Shown: piece after piece, positions 52,361 through 61,515 of the stretch
Layout: every line of letters begins with the position of its first letter
Numbering within the stretch: the first letter of the stretch is position 1
Source of the DNA: an uncultured Clostridia bacterium
GTDB taxonomy: Bacteria; Bacillota; Clostridia; Oscillospirales; Acutalibacteraceae
Assembly (NCBI GenBank): GCA_946184295.1
Contig: CAMHEZ010000008.1
Span: forward strand, 1 to 64,000
Reading direction: 5' to 3'
Length of the DNA: 64,000 nucleotides
Notes under the pieces: generated by a model
The model's database searches: none
The model's input: only the letters and a program-made list of their open reading frames with translations
What the model was told of the DNA's origin: nothing
Made by a program: the position numbers and the translations under genes

Positions 52361-53015
52361 CGTCCTCTTTCTGGGCCGGAACTTTGCCCGATTGCTGGAA
52401 GGCCTCTGGGTGACCATGCGCATCAGTATTATCGCGGTGCTGCTCTCCATTCCGCTGGGAATCCTCTTCGGCATGTTCATGACGCTGCGGCATCCCGTTG
52501 CCAAAGCCGTCAGCCGCGTGTATCTGGAATTTATCCGTATCATGCCCCAGCTCGTGCTGCTCTTCATCGCTTACTTCGGCGTGACAAGGGCGTTCGGCTG
52601 GAACTGGTCGGCGGATTTCAGCGCGGTGCTGGTCTTTACCCTGTGGGGCACGGCGGAAATGGGAGACTTGGTGCGCGGCGCACTGCAAAGCATTCCGCGC
52701 CACCAATACGACAGCGCGGCGGCGCTCGGTATGACTAAATGGCAGACATTTATTTATATTATCGTGCCCCAGACGCTGCGTCGGCTCCTGCCGCCGACCA
52801 TCAATCTGACGACCCGCATGATAAAAACCACCAGTCTGGTGGTACTCATCGGCATTACGGAAGTGCTCAAGGTGGGCAAGCAGATCATTGACGTGAACCG
52901 CTTTGTCTATCCGACCGCGTCACTGTGGGTTTACGGCGCGGTGTTTGTCCTGTACTTTCTCGCCTGCTGGCCGATATCCGTGCTGGCAAGGCAACTGGAA
53001 AAGCGTTGGAGGTGA
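52341..53015 (+). CDS. Polar amino-acid ABC importer permease, second subunit
   Basis: The partner permease of 224 residues: YLEFIRIMPQLVLLFIAYFG and the coupling loop DSAAALGMTKWQTFIYIIVPQ. The ATG at 52341 lies eight bases after AAAGGAGG, within the end of the first permease gene. The two subunits would form a heterodimeric channel. Confidence 0.93.
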   Translation: MQGSGINVLFLGRNFARLLEGLWVTMRISIIAVLLSIPLGILFGMFMTLRHPVAKAVSRVYLEFIRIMPQLVLLFIAYFGVTRAFGWNWSADFSAVLVFTLWGTAEMGDLVRGALQSIPRHQYDSAAALGMTKWQTFIYIIVPQTLRRLLPPTINLTTRMIKTTSLVVLIGITEVLKVGKQIIDVNRFVYPTASLWVYGAVFVLYFLACWPISVLARQLEKRWR

Positions 53016-53021
53016 TACGGC

Positions 53022-53783
53022 GTGGCAACGGAAAATACCATTCAGCTCGAGGTGTCGGGCTTACGGAAAACATTCGGAAACGATATCATTCTGAACGGCG
53101 TTGATCTGACTGTCCGCAAAGGCGAAGTCGTGGTCATACTCGGTTCGTCCGGCTGCGGCAAATCGACGCTGTTGCGCTGTATCAATGGACTGGAACCCAC
53201 CGACGGCGGCAGCATTCGCATTGACGGCGAAGAAGTGACCTCCGGCGGCAGGAACCTCACACAGCTCCGGCAGAAAATCGGCATGGTGTTCCAGAGCTAT
53301 GATCTCTTTCCCCATAAGAATATCCTCGACAATGTGACGCTCGCACCGGTCAAGGTACAGAAGCGTACGAAGGATGACGCAAGGGAAGAGGCGGAACAGC
53401 TGCTGCGGCGCGTGGGGCTGTGGGAAAAACGCAAGGCCTATCCCCGTGAGCTGTCGGGGGGACAGAAGCAGCGTGTCGCTATTGTGAGGGCGCTCTGCAT
53501 GAACCCTGAAATTATGCTCTTTGACGAAGTGACCGCGGCACTCGACCCTGAAATGGTGCGCGAGGTGTTGGACGTCATGCTGGAATTGGCCGAAGGCGGC
53601 ATGACCATGCTGATTGTCACCCACGAAATGCAGTTTGCCAGAGCCGTGGCCGACCGCATTGTCTTCCTCGACGAAGGCAAAATATTGGAAAACCTGCCCG
53701 CAGAAACATTTTTCACCAATCCGAAAACACAGCGGGCCAAAGATTTCTTACAGACATTTGAATTTAGAAAGGAAACTTCATGA
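53022..53783 (+). CDS. Polar amino-acid ABC importer ATPase
   Basis: A GlnQ/HisP-type ATPase of 253 residues. Walker [11 protein letters not shown]-loop [16 protein letters not shown], signature [15 protein letters not shown], Walker [13 protein letters not shown] and switch [11 protein letters not shown] start at 53022. Its stop overlaps the next ATG (ATGA), so translation is coupled to the binding-protein gene. Confidence 0.95.
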   Translation: MATENTIQLEVSGLRKTFGNDIILNGVDLTVRKGEVVVILGSSGCGKSTLLRCINGLEPTDGGSIRIDGEEVTSGGRNLTQLRQKIGMVFQSYDLFPHKNILDNVTLAPVKVQKRTKDDAREEAEQLLRRVGLWEKRKAYPRELSGGQKQRVAIVRALCMNPEIMLFDEVTAALDPEMVREVLDVMLELAEGGMTMLIVTHEMQFARAVADRIVFLDEGKILENLPAETFFTNPKTQRAKDFLQTFEFRKETS

Positions 53784-54670
53784 TGAAATACACTACTTTG
53801 ATTACAAAACTGGCCGCCCTGTCCCTGTCCGCAGTTCTCGCTGTCGGAGGGCTGGCTTCCTGCTCTTCTTCCGATAACGGTACGGACAGCGGCAGCTCCG
53901 ACAAGAAATCCAATGCTTCCTACCGTACGGTAGACGAGATCAAGGAGAGCGGCAAGGTGGTCATCGGCGTGTTCAGCGACAAGGCGCCGTTCGGCTACGT
54001 CGATGAGAACGGCAAATATCAGGGCTATGACGTCTACTTTGCGGAGAGAATCGGCAAGGATTTGGGCGTTGACATCGAATATGTCTCTACCGACCCCGCC
54101 AGCCGCGTGGAATACGCCGCGACCGGCAAGGTGGACATTGTCCTCGCCAACTTCACCGTGACCGACGAACGCGCCGAGAAGGTGGATTTCGCGCTGCCCT
54201 ATATGAAGGTCAAGCTGGGCGTGGTGTCGCCCGACAGCGCGGTTGTCAAGAGCATTGACGATCTCAAAGACAAGACCCTCATCGTGGTCAAGGGCACAAC
54301 CGCCGAGACGTATTTCGAGAAGAACGAACCGGACGTAAAGCTCCAGAAATATGACGAGTACGCCGACGCTTACAATGCGCTGCTCCAGGGTCGCGGCGAC
54401 GCGTTCTCCACCGACAACACGGAAGTGCTGGCGTGGGCGATTGTCAATCCCGGCTATACTGTAGGCATTGACGCGCTGGGCAACGCGGACACCATCGCCC
54501 CGGCCGTACAGAAGGGCAATGCCTCGCTGCTGAACTGGCTCAACGATGAAATCAAGGCGCTCGGTGAGGAGAACTTCTTCCATGCCGATTACGACGCGAC
54601 GCTCGCCTCGGTCTACGGCTCCGCTGCCAATCCCGACAATCTGGTTGTCGAAGGCGGCGTGGTAGACTAA
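53780..54670 (+). CDS. Amino-acid-binding lipoprotein, family 3 (probably cystine/cysteine)
   Basis: The binding protein of the same importer, 296 residues. Lipobox GLASC is near residue 27. The fold is SBP family 3: [55 protein letters not shown] (ligand arginine) and [18 protein letters not shown]. The [19 protein letters not shown] stretch is close to cysteine and cystine binders, and the neighbouring methionine importer fits, but glutamine or glutamate cannot be excluded. Start ATGATG at 53780. Confidence 0.92.
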   Translation: MMKYTTLITKLAALSLSAVLAVGGLASCSSSDNGTDSGSSDKKSNASYRTVDEIKESGKVVIGVFSDKAPFGYVDENGKYQGYDVYFAERIGKDLGVDIEYVSTDPASRVEYAATGKVDIVLANFTVTDERAEKVDFALPYMKVKLGVVSPDSAVVKSIDDLKDKTLIVVKGTTAETYFEKNEPDVKLQKYDEYADAYNALLQGRGDAFSTDNTEVLAWAIVNPGYTVGIDALGNADTIAPAVQKGNASLLNWLNDEIKALGEENFFHADYDATLASVYGSAANPDNLVVEGGVVD

Positions 54671-54698
54671 TCCTTCCACATTACCCCAAAAAACAAAT

Positions 54699-54746
54699 TA
54701 ACCAACATAGGATTGTGCCGTGCGGCTCGTCCTGTGTTGGTTTTTT
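54699..54746. terminator. Terminator after the amino-acid importer operon
   Basis: AACCAACATAGGA (54700-54712) / TCCTGTGTTGGTT (54730-54742) with six T. Placed between convergent genes. Confidence 0.88.
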
Positions 54747-54774
54747 GCTGCCATGTTATGCCGGCTTGTTTTGC

Positions 54775-55599
54775 TTACTGACAGTTCTCCGTGTGTTTCA
54801 GGAGCTTTTCCGCCAGCATTCTGGTGAGCGTGCGGATCAGCGTTTCGTTGTCACGGCAGGATTCCTGATCGAATACGATCTCTGCGGGGGTTGTTGCGGT
54901 TGTCTGACCGGTGGTTGCCGCGGTGGTTTCCGTGGTACCGGTGGTAGTGACAGTCGTGGCGGTTGTCTGGGCGGCAGGCTTGGTACTCGCGGCGGTCGTG
55001 GCGGTTGTCTGGACGGCGGGCTTGCTACTCGCGGCGGTCGTAGTAGTTGTTGGCTTGGCGGTGGGAGCTGTGGTAGTTGACGCGGGTACCTCGCCGGTCA
55101 GGTCATTGGAAGCGGCGAAAAACTGCGACCAGTAATAGGTTCCGTTGCGATAGGTGACGCCGATGCCGATGTACTCATAATTTTTTCCCAGAATATTGGC
55201 GCGGTGGCCGGAGGAATTCATCCACGCGTCCATGACTTCTTCGGGGGAGCGTTGCCCGTAGGCGATGTTTTCCCCGGCGGTTGTGTAAGTGATGCCGGAT
55301 TCGGTGAGGGCGGTGAAGCAGCTGGTGCCGTTGGGGCGTGTGTGGGAGAATGAGGACTGTATCTCTGCGGCTCTGACCAAAGCGGCTTCGCTCAGTCTGT
55401 CGGAATATTGCAGCGGCGAAAGCCCGTTGGCGGCACGCTCCCGGTTGACGATGCGCGTCACCTCCAGCGCGTAATCAGACAGCTCGGTGCTGCCGTAATT
55501 GGCTGCGGCGTAAGCTTGCTGCGGCATCATCTGCGGCGCCTGCGCCATTGTAACGGACAGTGCCAGCACGATCATGAGCGACCAAAATCTTCTCTTCAA
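54775..55599 (-). CDS. Secreted CAP-domain (SCP/YkwD-like) protein
   Basis: A 274-residue exported protein. The signal peptide (residues 1-32, MKRRFWSLMIVLALSVTMAQ start) leads to a CAP domain (about 37-165) with NRERAANGLSPLQYSDRLSE, SHTRPNGTSCF, AGENIAYG and SSGHRANILG. Then comes a low-complexity Thr/Ala/Pro/Lys stretch of about 65 residues and a short charged end with two Cys. YkwD-like proteins are common in spore formers, with unclear activity. The TTG start at 55599 has AAAGGAGG nine bases upstream. Confidence 0.9.
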   Translation of the reverse strand: MKRRFWSLMIVLALSVTMAQAPQMMPQQAYAAANYGSTELSDYALEVTRIVNRERAANGLSPLQYSDRLSEAALVRAAEIQSSFSHTRPNGTSCFTALTESGITYTTAGENIAYGQRSPEEVMDAWMNSSGHRANILGKNYEYIGIGVTYRNGTYYWSQFFAASNDLTGEVPASTTTAPTAKPTTTTTAASSKPAVQTTATTAASTKPAAQTTATTVTTTGTTETTAATTGQTTATTPAEIVFDQESCRDNETLIRTLTRMLAEKLLKHTENCQ

Positions 55600-55646
55600 A
55601 CGGGAAGACCTCCTTTAGTGTGATTCGGGTGTTTGCCCGTGCCTAC

Positions 55647-55676
55647 AGAATAGCATATGGTGCTTCTCAACGTCAA
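55647..55676 (-). promoter_or_regulatory. Promoter of the CAP-domain gene
   Basis: On the minus strand TTGACG (55676-55671), 18-base spacer, TATTCT (55652-55647), about 48 bases before the start. Confidence 0.55.
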
Positions 55677-55754
55677 CACACAATATCTTCCATTGCAGCG
55701 CGGTGCTGCTCCGGACGTACAGATAAAAAATAATAAAAATTATTCGTTATTTTA

Positions 55755-55783
55755 TTGAATTAATGCAAAAGATGATGTATAAT
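55755..55783 (+). promoter_or_regulatory. Promoter of the lipoprotein gene
   Basis: TTGAAT (55755-55760), 17-base spacer, TATAAT (55778-55783), in an AT-rich region, followed by a leader of about 110 bases. Confidence 0.7.
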
Positions 55784-55902
55784 GAAAGTGCGATTGCTAG
55801 GTTCACGGCGGTTCTCGCGGATTTGCGAAACTGACCGTATCAACAGGAAAGCAAGAACAGTAAACGCTAATCTGACGCAAGAGAAAGGTGAAGTGTAAAA
55901 AA

Positions 55903-56853
55903 GTGAAACAAGCAAAGAAGATTTTGGGCATGCTTCTGGCCGGAGGAATGCTCTGTTCCATGTTGTTCGGGGCGACGGGCTGCTCCGACAGCGGCAGCGG
56001 AAACGGCAAGAAGGCCCCCAAGGAAAGTACGAAATACGTGGAGGTCTTTGACGCTGTGAAGGATTGCGATGTGGAGTCCGTGGGGGCGTCCATGCGCATT
56101 CTTCAGACCGACTATTTTGTCAAAAACTGGCTGAAGGAAAGCACGGAAATTGTCAGCACAAGCGATCTCGAGGATCTGGAAGCGGATTTGTCTACGTATG
56201 TATCCCGTCTGAGTGATGAGGAAAAAGCTGATTTCGGCGTCAAGTGTCAGGCCGTCATCGACGCGGACGTGAAGATCGGCGCGGACGTGAAGATCGGCGC
56301 TGACCCGGAGCATCTGGCAGCCTGGGGCGTGGAGGTCCAGGAGTACAGCGAGAGTGACGTCAAGATCTGCGATCAGTTTATCAGCGCGCTCCAGAACGGC
56401 ATCATGAATGAGCAGATCAAGCCCGAAATTCAGTTCCCCTACATCGAAGCCTCCGATGACACGAAGACCTTTGACAAGGCCACGCTGCTGGATCTGATGT
56501 ATAGCATTTCCAACACGGAAGTCGGCACAGCGGGTTCCTCCTACAGCATGGATCTCGACACGGCGGACTTTATGCAGTTTGTGATTGACAACAAGCCTGA
56601 CAAGAAAAAGAACAAAATCACAGCGGACGAGGTCAAGGCCGGCACCGCGGAATGCTATCAGAAGCTGTCCCCCAGCAACAAACTGACGTTTGACTGGTTT
56701 TTCCCGGATATCATTGATAACGTGAATACTTTGCTGGACGATCCGGTGATGATTACGGATATGGGCAAGAGTGTCGCGGTGGATAAGTTCGCGCAAAAGG
56801 ATCTTGACACGTTGGCCAAAGCCATCAGTGAGGCTTCGGGCGTCACCTATTAA
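55903..56853 (+). CDS. Lipoprotein of unknown function
   Basis: A lipoprotein of 316 residues: signal KQAKKILGMLLAGGMLCSML, lipobox GATGC. The rest is helical and acidic with no recognised domain; VDTADFMQFVIDNK-type and TFDWFFPDIIDNVNTLLDD stretches are visible. An exact 18-base duplication (56263-56298) encodes ADVKIGADVKIG. I take the GTG at 55903; GTG 55888 is in frame but sits on the AAAGGTG site. Alone between its own promoter and a hairpin. Confidence 0.75.
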   Translation: MKQAKKILGMLLAGGMLCSMLFGATGCSDSGSGNGKKAPKESTKYVEVFDAVKDCDVESVGASMRILQTDYFVKNWLKESTEIVSTSDLEDLEADLSTYVSRLSDEEKADFGVKCQAVIDADVKIGADVKIGADPEHLAAWGVEVQEYSESDVKICDQFISALQNGIMNEQIKPEIQFPYIEASDDTKTFDKATLLDLMYSISNTEVGTAGSSYSMDLDTADFMQFVIDNKPDKKKNKITADEVKAGTAECYQKLSPSNKLTFDWFFPDIIDNVNTLLDDPVMITDMGKSVAVDKFAQKDLDTLAKAISEASGVTY

Positions 56854-56923
56854 GACAGGAAAATGAAGGCGCACCGATTGACCGTTTTATGACCCGGTCA
56901 TAAATTGAAACCTGTTGCACTGA

Positions 56924-56961
56924 CCCCAAAAAGTTGAACGGATGCTTCCGGCTTTTTGGGG
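56924..56961 (+). terminator. Hairpin with insertion-sequence-like arms
   Basis: CCCCAAAAAG (56924-56933) / CTTTTTGGGG (56952-56961) with an inner CGGA/TCCG stem, then CAGTTTTGTT. It can end the lipoprotein transcript. The left arm reads ACTGACCCCAAAAAGTTGAA, which resembles the ends of IS3-family (IS150-like) elements, so it may be a mini-element or an excision remnant. Confidence 0.6.
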
Positions 56962-56986
56962 CAGTTTTGTTAAGGAGGTTATCGCG

Positions 56987-57994
56987 ATGAAATGGGAAAA
57001 GGTCAAAAAGTTTCTCTCCCGGTTTTTGTTTTGTCTGATGGCATTGATCGTCATCATTCTGATTGCCGCCAGATGTTATTTCCGTTTTCCGGTGCAGGCC
57101 TATTATGATGCTTCGGAAAAGGCCTTTCGGATTCCGGACTGTCATGCGGGCTTTGTGGCACAGGGCATTTCATTTGACAGCAAAATCGACAGCTTTTTTG
57201 TCACCGGCTATATGGCCGACGGCTCTGCTTCTCCCATCTATGTAGTGAGCCAGCGTAGCGGCGAGGCCAAAAAGACGCTTATGCAGGACGCCGACGGTCA
57301 GCCCTTTGCCTGCCATGCGGGAGGATTGAGCGTGAACGGGCAATATGTGTATGTGGCGGGCGGCAGCGACGGCTGTCTGTATGTATATGACCGCGACGCG
57401 ATTCTGGCCGCGCAGGACGGCGAGGAGATTCCCTGTCTCGGCACATTCAAAACATCGCTCGGCGACGGCACGGATATCGGTGTAGCCTTTACCACCGTTC
57501 ACGACGGCAAGCTGTATGTGGGCGAATTTTACCGGGAACAGAATTATCCCACCGCCAAAAGCCACAAGCTGACCACTGCGGCGGGCGATTACAACCAGGC
57601 GCTGGCAGTCGGCTATGAATTTTCCGACGCGGAGGATGCGGTCTTTGGGCTGGCGCCTCAGCCGGTCGTGGCCTACTCGCTGCCGGATCTGGTGCAGGGC
57701 ATGTGTTTTGCCAAGGGGAAGATTCTGCTGTCCACTTCTTACGCGCTTGCTTTTTCGCACCTGTTGATATACGATGAGAGCAGCCTCAAGCCCAACGGCG
57801 ACATCGCCGGACTGCCGCTGTATGAACTGGATTCCGCGTCGTTGGAAAAGGACGTAAAGCTGCCGCCGATGGCGGAAGAAATCGAGTATCTGCCCAGCGA
57901 ACAGCGCATTTATACCATGTGTGAATCGGCTTCCAACAAGTACATTTTCGGCAAACTGACCGGCGGAGAATGGTGTTACGCCTCCAAAAATTAA
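56987..57994 (+). CDS. Membrane-anchored protein, beta-propeller-like, unknown function
   Basis: The 335-residue protein has one N-terminal membrane helix (FLFCLMALIVIILIAARCYF) and an outer part. The outer part has repeated strand-turn segments (ISFDSKIDSFFVTGYMAD, GLSVNGQYVYVAGGSDG, AFTTVHDGKLYVGEFY, MCFAKGKILLSTSYAL, EEIEYLPSEQRIYTMCESAS). These look like a six-bladed propeller, but no catalytic or named family motif is seen. The ATG at 56987 has TAAGGAGG eight bases upstream. yigZ follows 25 bases later. Confidence 0.75.
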   Translation: MKWEKVKKFLSRFLFCLMALIVIILIAARCYFRFPVQAYYDASEKAFRIPDCHAGFVAQGISFDSKIDSFFVTGYMADGSASPIYVVSQRSGEAKKTLMQDADGQPFACHAGGLSVNGQYVYVAGGSDGCLYVYDRDAILAAQDGEEIPCLGTFKTSLGDGTDIGVAFTTVHDGKLYVGEFYREQNYPTAKSHKLTTAAGDYNQALAVGYEFSDAEDAVFGLAPQPVVAYSLPDLVQGMCFAKGKILLSTSYALAFSHLLIYDESSLKPNGDIAGLPLYELDSASLEKDVKLPPMAEEIEYLPSEQRIYTMCESASNKYIFGKLTGGEWCYASKN

Positions 57995-58019
57995 CAGGTG
58001 GGAAACGGAGAATTGAGCA

Positions 58020-58655
58020 GTGCAGGAATACAAAACACCCGCAGCGGCCGGGCAAGATGAATTTACAGAAAAACGGTCACGTTTTATCGGTTATGTGCGG
58101 CCTGTGACAAGTGAGCAGCAAGCGCTGGATTTTATCGCGGAGATCCGGTCGAAGCATTGGGACGCCAGACACAACGTCTATGCCTATAGCCTGCGTGAAG
58201 GGCATATCAGCCGGTATTCCGACGATGGCGAGCCATCGGGTACGGCGGGAATGCCGGTGCTCAATGTGATTCAGAAAAGCGGCCTGACCGACTGCGCCAT
58301 TGTGGTGACGCGGTATTTCGGCGGCATTCTGCTGGGTGGCGGCGGATTGGTGCGTGCCTACAGCCATGCCGCCGCCATTGGGGCGGCGGCCGCGGGAATT
58401 GCCGTTATGCGTCTGTGCCTGCTCTGTCGGCTGACGTGTGATTACAATCAGTATGGGCGGATTCAGTCGCTGATTCCGGAATGCGGCGGCAATGTGACCG
58501 ATACGGATTTTGGTCAAGCGGTGGAGATGGCATTCTTCATGAGCCGGGAGGCGCTCGATGGCTTTTCCCGCAAGCTGGCCGACGCGTCCAATGGCAGCGT
58601 CACGGTACAGGTGACGGGAGAACGGTTTGTCAGAGTGGAGCCGACAGACTCTTAA
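58020..58655 (+). CDS. YigZ/IMPACT family protein
   Basis: The 211-residue protein has the N-terminal UPF0029/IMPACT domain (EKRSRFIGYVRPVTSEQQAL, DDGEPSGTAGMPVL, VVTRYFGGILLGGGGLVRAY) and a C-terminal DUF1949-type ferredoxin-like domain. The family is tied to ribosome-associated stress or proteolysis in other organisms, but its exact role in bacteria is not set. GTG start at 58020 with GGAG nine bases upstream. It probably shares a transcript with the membrane protein before it. Confidence 0.92.
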   Translation: MQEYKTPAAAGQDEFTEKRSRFIGYVRPVTSEQQALDFIAEIRSKHWDARHNVYAYSLREGHISRYSDDGEPSGTAGMPVLNVIQKSGLTDCAIVVTRYFGGILLGGGGLVRAYSHAAAIGAAAAGIAVMRLCLLCRLTCDYNQYGRIQSLIPECGGNVTDTDFGQAVEMAFFMSREALDGFSRKLADASNGSVTVQVTGERFVRVEPTDS

Positions 58656-58688
58656 CACTTATTTTAAACATTCCCTGTCGGGAATCAC

Positions 58689-58717
58689 TTGATATTTTGG
58701 GCGTCATGGAGTAAAAT
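58689..58717 (+). promoter_or_regulatory. Promoter of the 58750 gene
   Basis: TTGATA (58689-58694), 17-base spacer, TAAAAT (58712-58717), 33 bases before the start. Confidence 0.65.
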
Positions 58718-58749
58718 GGAAAATAATCATGATTTAGGAGCGATTGTAT

Positions 58750-59265
58750 TTGTCGGAGCAGATCAACATTAACGAAGAATACAGCAGGATATCGGAGCTT
58801 TTCTTTGCGGTTTGGAACGTAGATCCGCCGATCAATTATATTTGGGTGGATTTTGCCAGCGAGCAGGTGGTGTGCGGTCAGCACGACCAGATCTGTGACC
58901 TGGCGGGGGAACGCCGCAGTCTCAAGGCGCAGGGCGGCCGATTTGTGGAGCTGATCTCTTATGACGAAAACGGCGAGGCGATACGGAATTTCGATGGATA
59001 TTCGTTTGAGGAGAAGATTCCGTTTCTGAAAGCGAACCGGGCAGATTTGCTGCAATTTCTGGGGGTGCTGCAAACCGTCGAGATTCTGAGCTGGCGCAAT
59101 AATATGCCGTCCAAGCGGGAGGGCATCAGCTGGCGCATAGACATCTATTCGTCCAACGGGAGTGAAAAGCATTCCAAGGGACAGGCGCGGTTCCCAAAGG
59201 AGTGGACGGATTTCGGCAAGGCCATCAGTGAACTGGTGCAGGCCGTTCAGGAGGATAACCGATAA
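58750..59265 (+). CDS. Hypothetical cytoplasmic protein, 171 residues
   Basis: I do not recognise a family. The protein (MSEQININEEYSRISELFFA) is soluble, with mixed helix and strand and no membrane segment. LRKLV-type repeats are absent. Conserved-looking parts are WVDFASEQVV and GISWRIDIYSSNG. TTG at 58750 lies nine bases after GGAG; TTG 58744 is too close. The L,D-transpeptidase-like gene follows 30 bases later, so both may form one operon. Confidence 0.7.
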   Translation: MSEQININEEYSRISELFFAVWNVDPPINYIWVDFASEQVVCGQHDQICDLAGERRSLKAQGGRFVELISYDENGEAIRNFDGYSFEEKIPFLKANRADLLQFLGVLQTVEILSWRNNMPSKREGISWRIDIYSSNGSEKHSKGQARFPKEWTDFGKAISELVQAVQEDNR

Positions 59266-59295
59266 GTCCTCAATTCGCAGAGAGGGACTGATAAG

Positions 59296-60420
59296 ATGGG
59301 AAAAAAAGAGGCCAACCGCATTGATCCGTTTGCGGTTATCAGCAGCGAGCTCAGCGGTGAACTGATAAAGCCATCGGCGCCGGATGCGACGCAGGAGCCG
59401 CAGCAGCCGGAGACGTCTGCAGAAAACACGGCCGGACTGTCCGGGCAGACAGCGGATGTTTTCGCCGGGGAACCTTCAGCGGCCGGGCAGAGAATGCCGT
59501 CGGCGGCGTCGGAAAAGCCGCAGGAAGAGCCGGCGGAGTCCGGCTGTTTTGGCTATGTGACCAAGGGCATTCTGATTGTGATACTGGCGCTGGCGCTGGC
59601 ATGGATTATTTTTATGCCCAGCGGCAGTCTGATGGAATTGAAGGATCACGTCTTCCATGTGATTTCGCAGCGTGTCACGGGGAGTGCCATGCAGAGCGAG
59701 GGGAATACGGCGTCTTCGACAACGCTGGCGCTGACAACCGCTCCCACGACAACCCAGACCCAACCGACGACGGCGACCGAGGTGACAAATGCGGAGGCAA
59801 CAACTGTTGCTACTGTCGCAGTGACCACAGTTACCACAACCACCACCGCGCGTCCCAAAACCACGACGACGGCCCGAACCACGACAACCACGACGGCGGC
59901 CGCCTCTGAGGAATCCGTTTACAATGCCGATCAAGGCTATATTTATGTTTATCTCCAGAGCCAGATTGTGGTGGTATACGACAGTAACGGCAATGTGCGC
60001 AAAGCCTTCACCTGTTCCTCCGGCAAGGCGTCCACACCGACCAAAACCGGCGATTATACGATACGCAGCAAATACCGCTGGCGATTGATGATCGGCAATT
60101 GCTACACACAGTATGCTTCTTCATTCAGCAGCGGCTATCTGTTCCATTCCATTCCCTACAACCGGCGCAATGCGGGTACGATGTCAGATGCGTCTTACGA
60201 CAAGCTGGGATCTCCGGCCTCGTCGGGCTGCATCCGGCTGTGCTTCCGCGATTCCAAATGGATTTACGACTACTGCCCGATCGGCACCGGTGTGAGAGTG
60301 GTTGACGATACCGCGCCGATGGATATCGTGACGGTTCCCATTGTGCCCCGGATTACTGACGCCGCGCACAGCGGCTGGGATCCCACCGATACGGCGGCTG
60401 CCAATCCTTATAATCAATAA
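59296..60420 (+). CDS. Membrane-anchored L,D-transpeptidase (YkuD domain)
   Basis: Cross-links or modifies peptidoglycan outside the cell. The 374-residue protein has an acidic Pro/Glu-rich cytoplasmic N-terminus, one membrane helix (GILIVILALALAWIIFM, about residues 90-106), a Thr-rich spacer of about 70 residues, and a C-terminal YkuD domain. The domain begins YIYVYLQSQIVVVYDSNGNV and has the catalytic His in LFHSIPY and Cys in SSGCIRLCFRD. The order is that of single-pass L,D-transpeptidases. ATG at 59296 after AGAGGGA. Confidence 0.9.
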   Translation: MGKKEANRIDPFAVISSELSGELIKPSAPDATQEPQQPETSAENTAGLSGQTADVFAGEPSAAGQRMPSAASEKPQEEPAESGCFGYVTKGILIVILALALAWIIFMPSGSLMELKDHVFHVISQRVTGSAMQSEGNTASSTTLALTTAPTTTQTQPTTATEVTNAEATTVATVAVTTVTTTTTARPKTTTTARTTTTTTAAASEESVYNADQGYIYVYLQSQIVVVYDSNGNVRKAFTCSSGKASTPTKTGDYTIRSKYRWRLMIGNCYTQYASSFSSGYLFHSIPYNRRNAGTMSDASYDKLGSPASSGCIRLCFRDSKWIYDYCPIGTGVRVVDDTAPMDIVTVPIVPRITDAAHSGWDPTDTAAANPYNQ

Positions 60421-60427
60421 AGAATAG

Positions 60428-60472
60428 CGGAGTTCCCTGTCGCGGCAGTGAGGCAGGGCGCTCCGTTTTTTT
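60428..60472 (+). terminator. Terminator after the L,D-transpeptidase gene
   Basis: CGGAG..CCCTG / CAGGG..CTCCG with a following run of seven T. Confidence 0.85.
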
Positions 60473-60587
60473 GTGTGATGTGTCGGGGCAGGGAAGACGT
60501 GCCGAAATCGTTCATAATTTTCCATGAAACCGAATATATATGGATTGATCATGATACTGATTTGCCATCAACGGGAGGAATGGAAGA

Positions 60588-60872
60588 ATGAACGACAGAA
60601 TTGGTACCGCTGACCGACGGGCTGTTGTGCTGGGACGGTATATTGTGGCCAACAAGGCGACCGTGCGCACGGCGGCGGCCGCGACAGGCGTATCCAAATC
60701 CACGGTACACAAGGAGGTCAATCAGCGGCTGCGTGAGATTGATTATGAGCTTTTTTTGCAGGTGCGCGAGGTGCTGGACGTCAACAAATCCGAGCGGCAT
60801 ATCCGGGGCGGCATCGCCACGCGGGAGAAATACCGGAGACTGGCGCAGGAACAGCCGGAGGACGGCGTGTAA
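60588..60872 (+). CDS. spoIIID: Stage III sporulation protein D
   Basis: A mother-cell DNA-binding regulator in the sigma-E stage of sporulation. The 94-residue protein has the helix-turn-helix TVRTAAAATGVSKSTVHKEV and the conserved tail NKSERHIRGGIATREKY. GGGAGGAATGGAAGA precedes the ATG. Its presence is good evidence that the organism forms endospores. The upstream stretch (60510-60560) has no clear sigma-A promoter; a sigma-E type promoter would be expected but I cannot place it firmly. Confidence 0.97.
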   Translation: MNDRIGTADRRAVVLGRYIVANKATVRTAAAATGVSKSTVHKEVNQRLREIDYELFLQVREVLDVNKSERHIRGGIATREKYRRLAQEQPEDGV

Positions 60873-60879
60873 ATAGGAC

Positions 60880-60908
60880 TTGCAGGAAGCCGTGAAAGAT
60901 AGTATAAT
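60880..60908 (+). promoter_or_regulatory. Promoter of the HD-domain gene
   Basis: TTGCAG (60880-60885), 17-base spacer, TATAAT (60903-60908), 23 bases before the start. Confidence 0.75.
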
Positions 60909-60930
60909 ACTTTCATGGAAAGGACGTGGA

Positions 60931-61437
60931 ATGATGGAAAAAATTTCTCAGCTGCTGGGAGCAATGATTACTTACTACCAAGGCGATCCGCGCAGGATAC
61001 AGCACTTTCTCAAGGTGCATGATCTGGCGCGGACGATTGGCGTTTTGGAGGGTCTGGATAAGGAGACGCTCTTTGTGCTGGAGGCGGCCGCGGCGGTGCA
61101 TGATATCGGCATTCACCTTTGTGAGATGAAATATGGCGCGTGTGACGGCAAGCTGCAAGAGCAGGAGGGACCGGCGCTGGCCCGCGATATGCTCGGCGTG
61201 CTGGGATTTGAGGAGCGTGTGACGGAACGCGTCTGCTGGCTGGTGGCACATCATCATACCTATGACAATATTGACAGCCTGGACTATCAGATTTTGGTGG
61301 AGGCGGATTTTCTGGTGAATCTGTATGAGGACGGCACATCGCGAGAAGGAATTATGTCGGCTTATCATCACATATTTGTGACCGAGACGGGAAGGCTCTT
61401 TTGCCGTAAAATGTTCGGCCTTGATGAAAATGCTTAA
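60931..61437 (+). CDS. HD-domain phosphohydrolase
   Basis: A metal-dependent phosphohydrolase of 168 residues. HD motif pieces are FLKVHDLARTIG, AAAVHDIGIH and VAHHHTYDNID, and a late EADFLVNLYEDG gives the last metal Asp. The substrate is unknown; small HD proteins of this kind act on nucleotides. Start ATGATG at 60931-60936 with AAAGGA upstream. The 175 bases after it hold AT-rich sequence and the next promoter. Confidence 0.88.
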   Translation: MMEKISQLLGAMITYYQGDPRRIQHFLKVHDLARTIGVLEGLDKETLFVLEAAAAVHDIGIHLCEMKYGACDGKLQEQEGPALARDMLGVLGFEERVTERVCWLVAHHHTYDNIDSLDYQILVEADFLVNLYEDGTSREGIMSAYHHIFVTETGRLFCRKMFGLDENA

Positions 61438-61486
61438 AAAAAATGTGGGACAAAATAAAAAATATTAAAAATACTGTATTTTTCTG

Positions 61487-61515
61487 TTGATTTTTTGAAA
61501 GATAATCGTTATAAT
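61487..61515 (+). promoter_or_regulatory. Promoter of the small membrane-anchored protein gene
   Basis: TTGATT (61487-61492), 17-base spacer, TATAAT (61510-61515), with a leader of about 95 bases. Confidence 0.72.
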
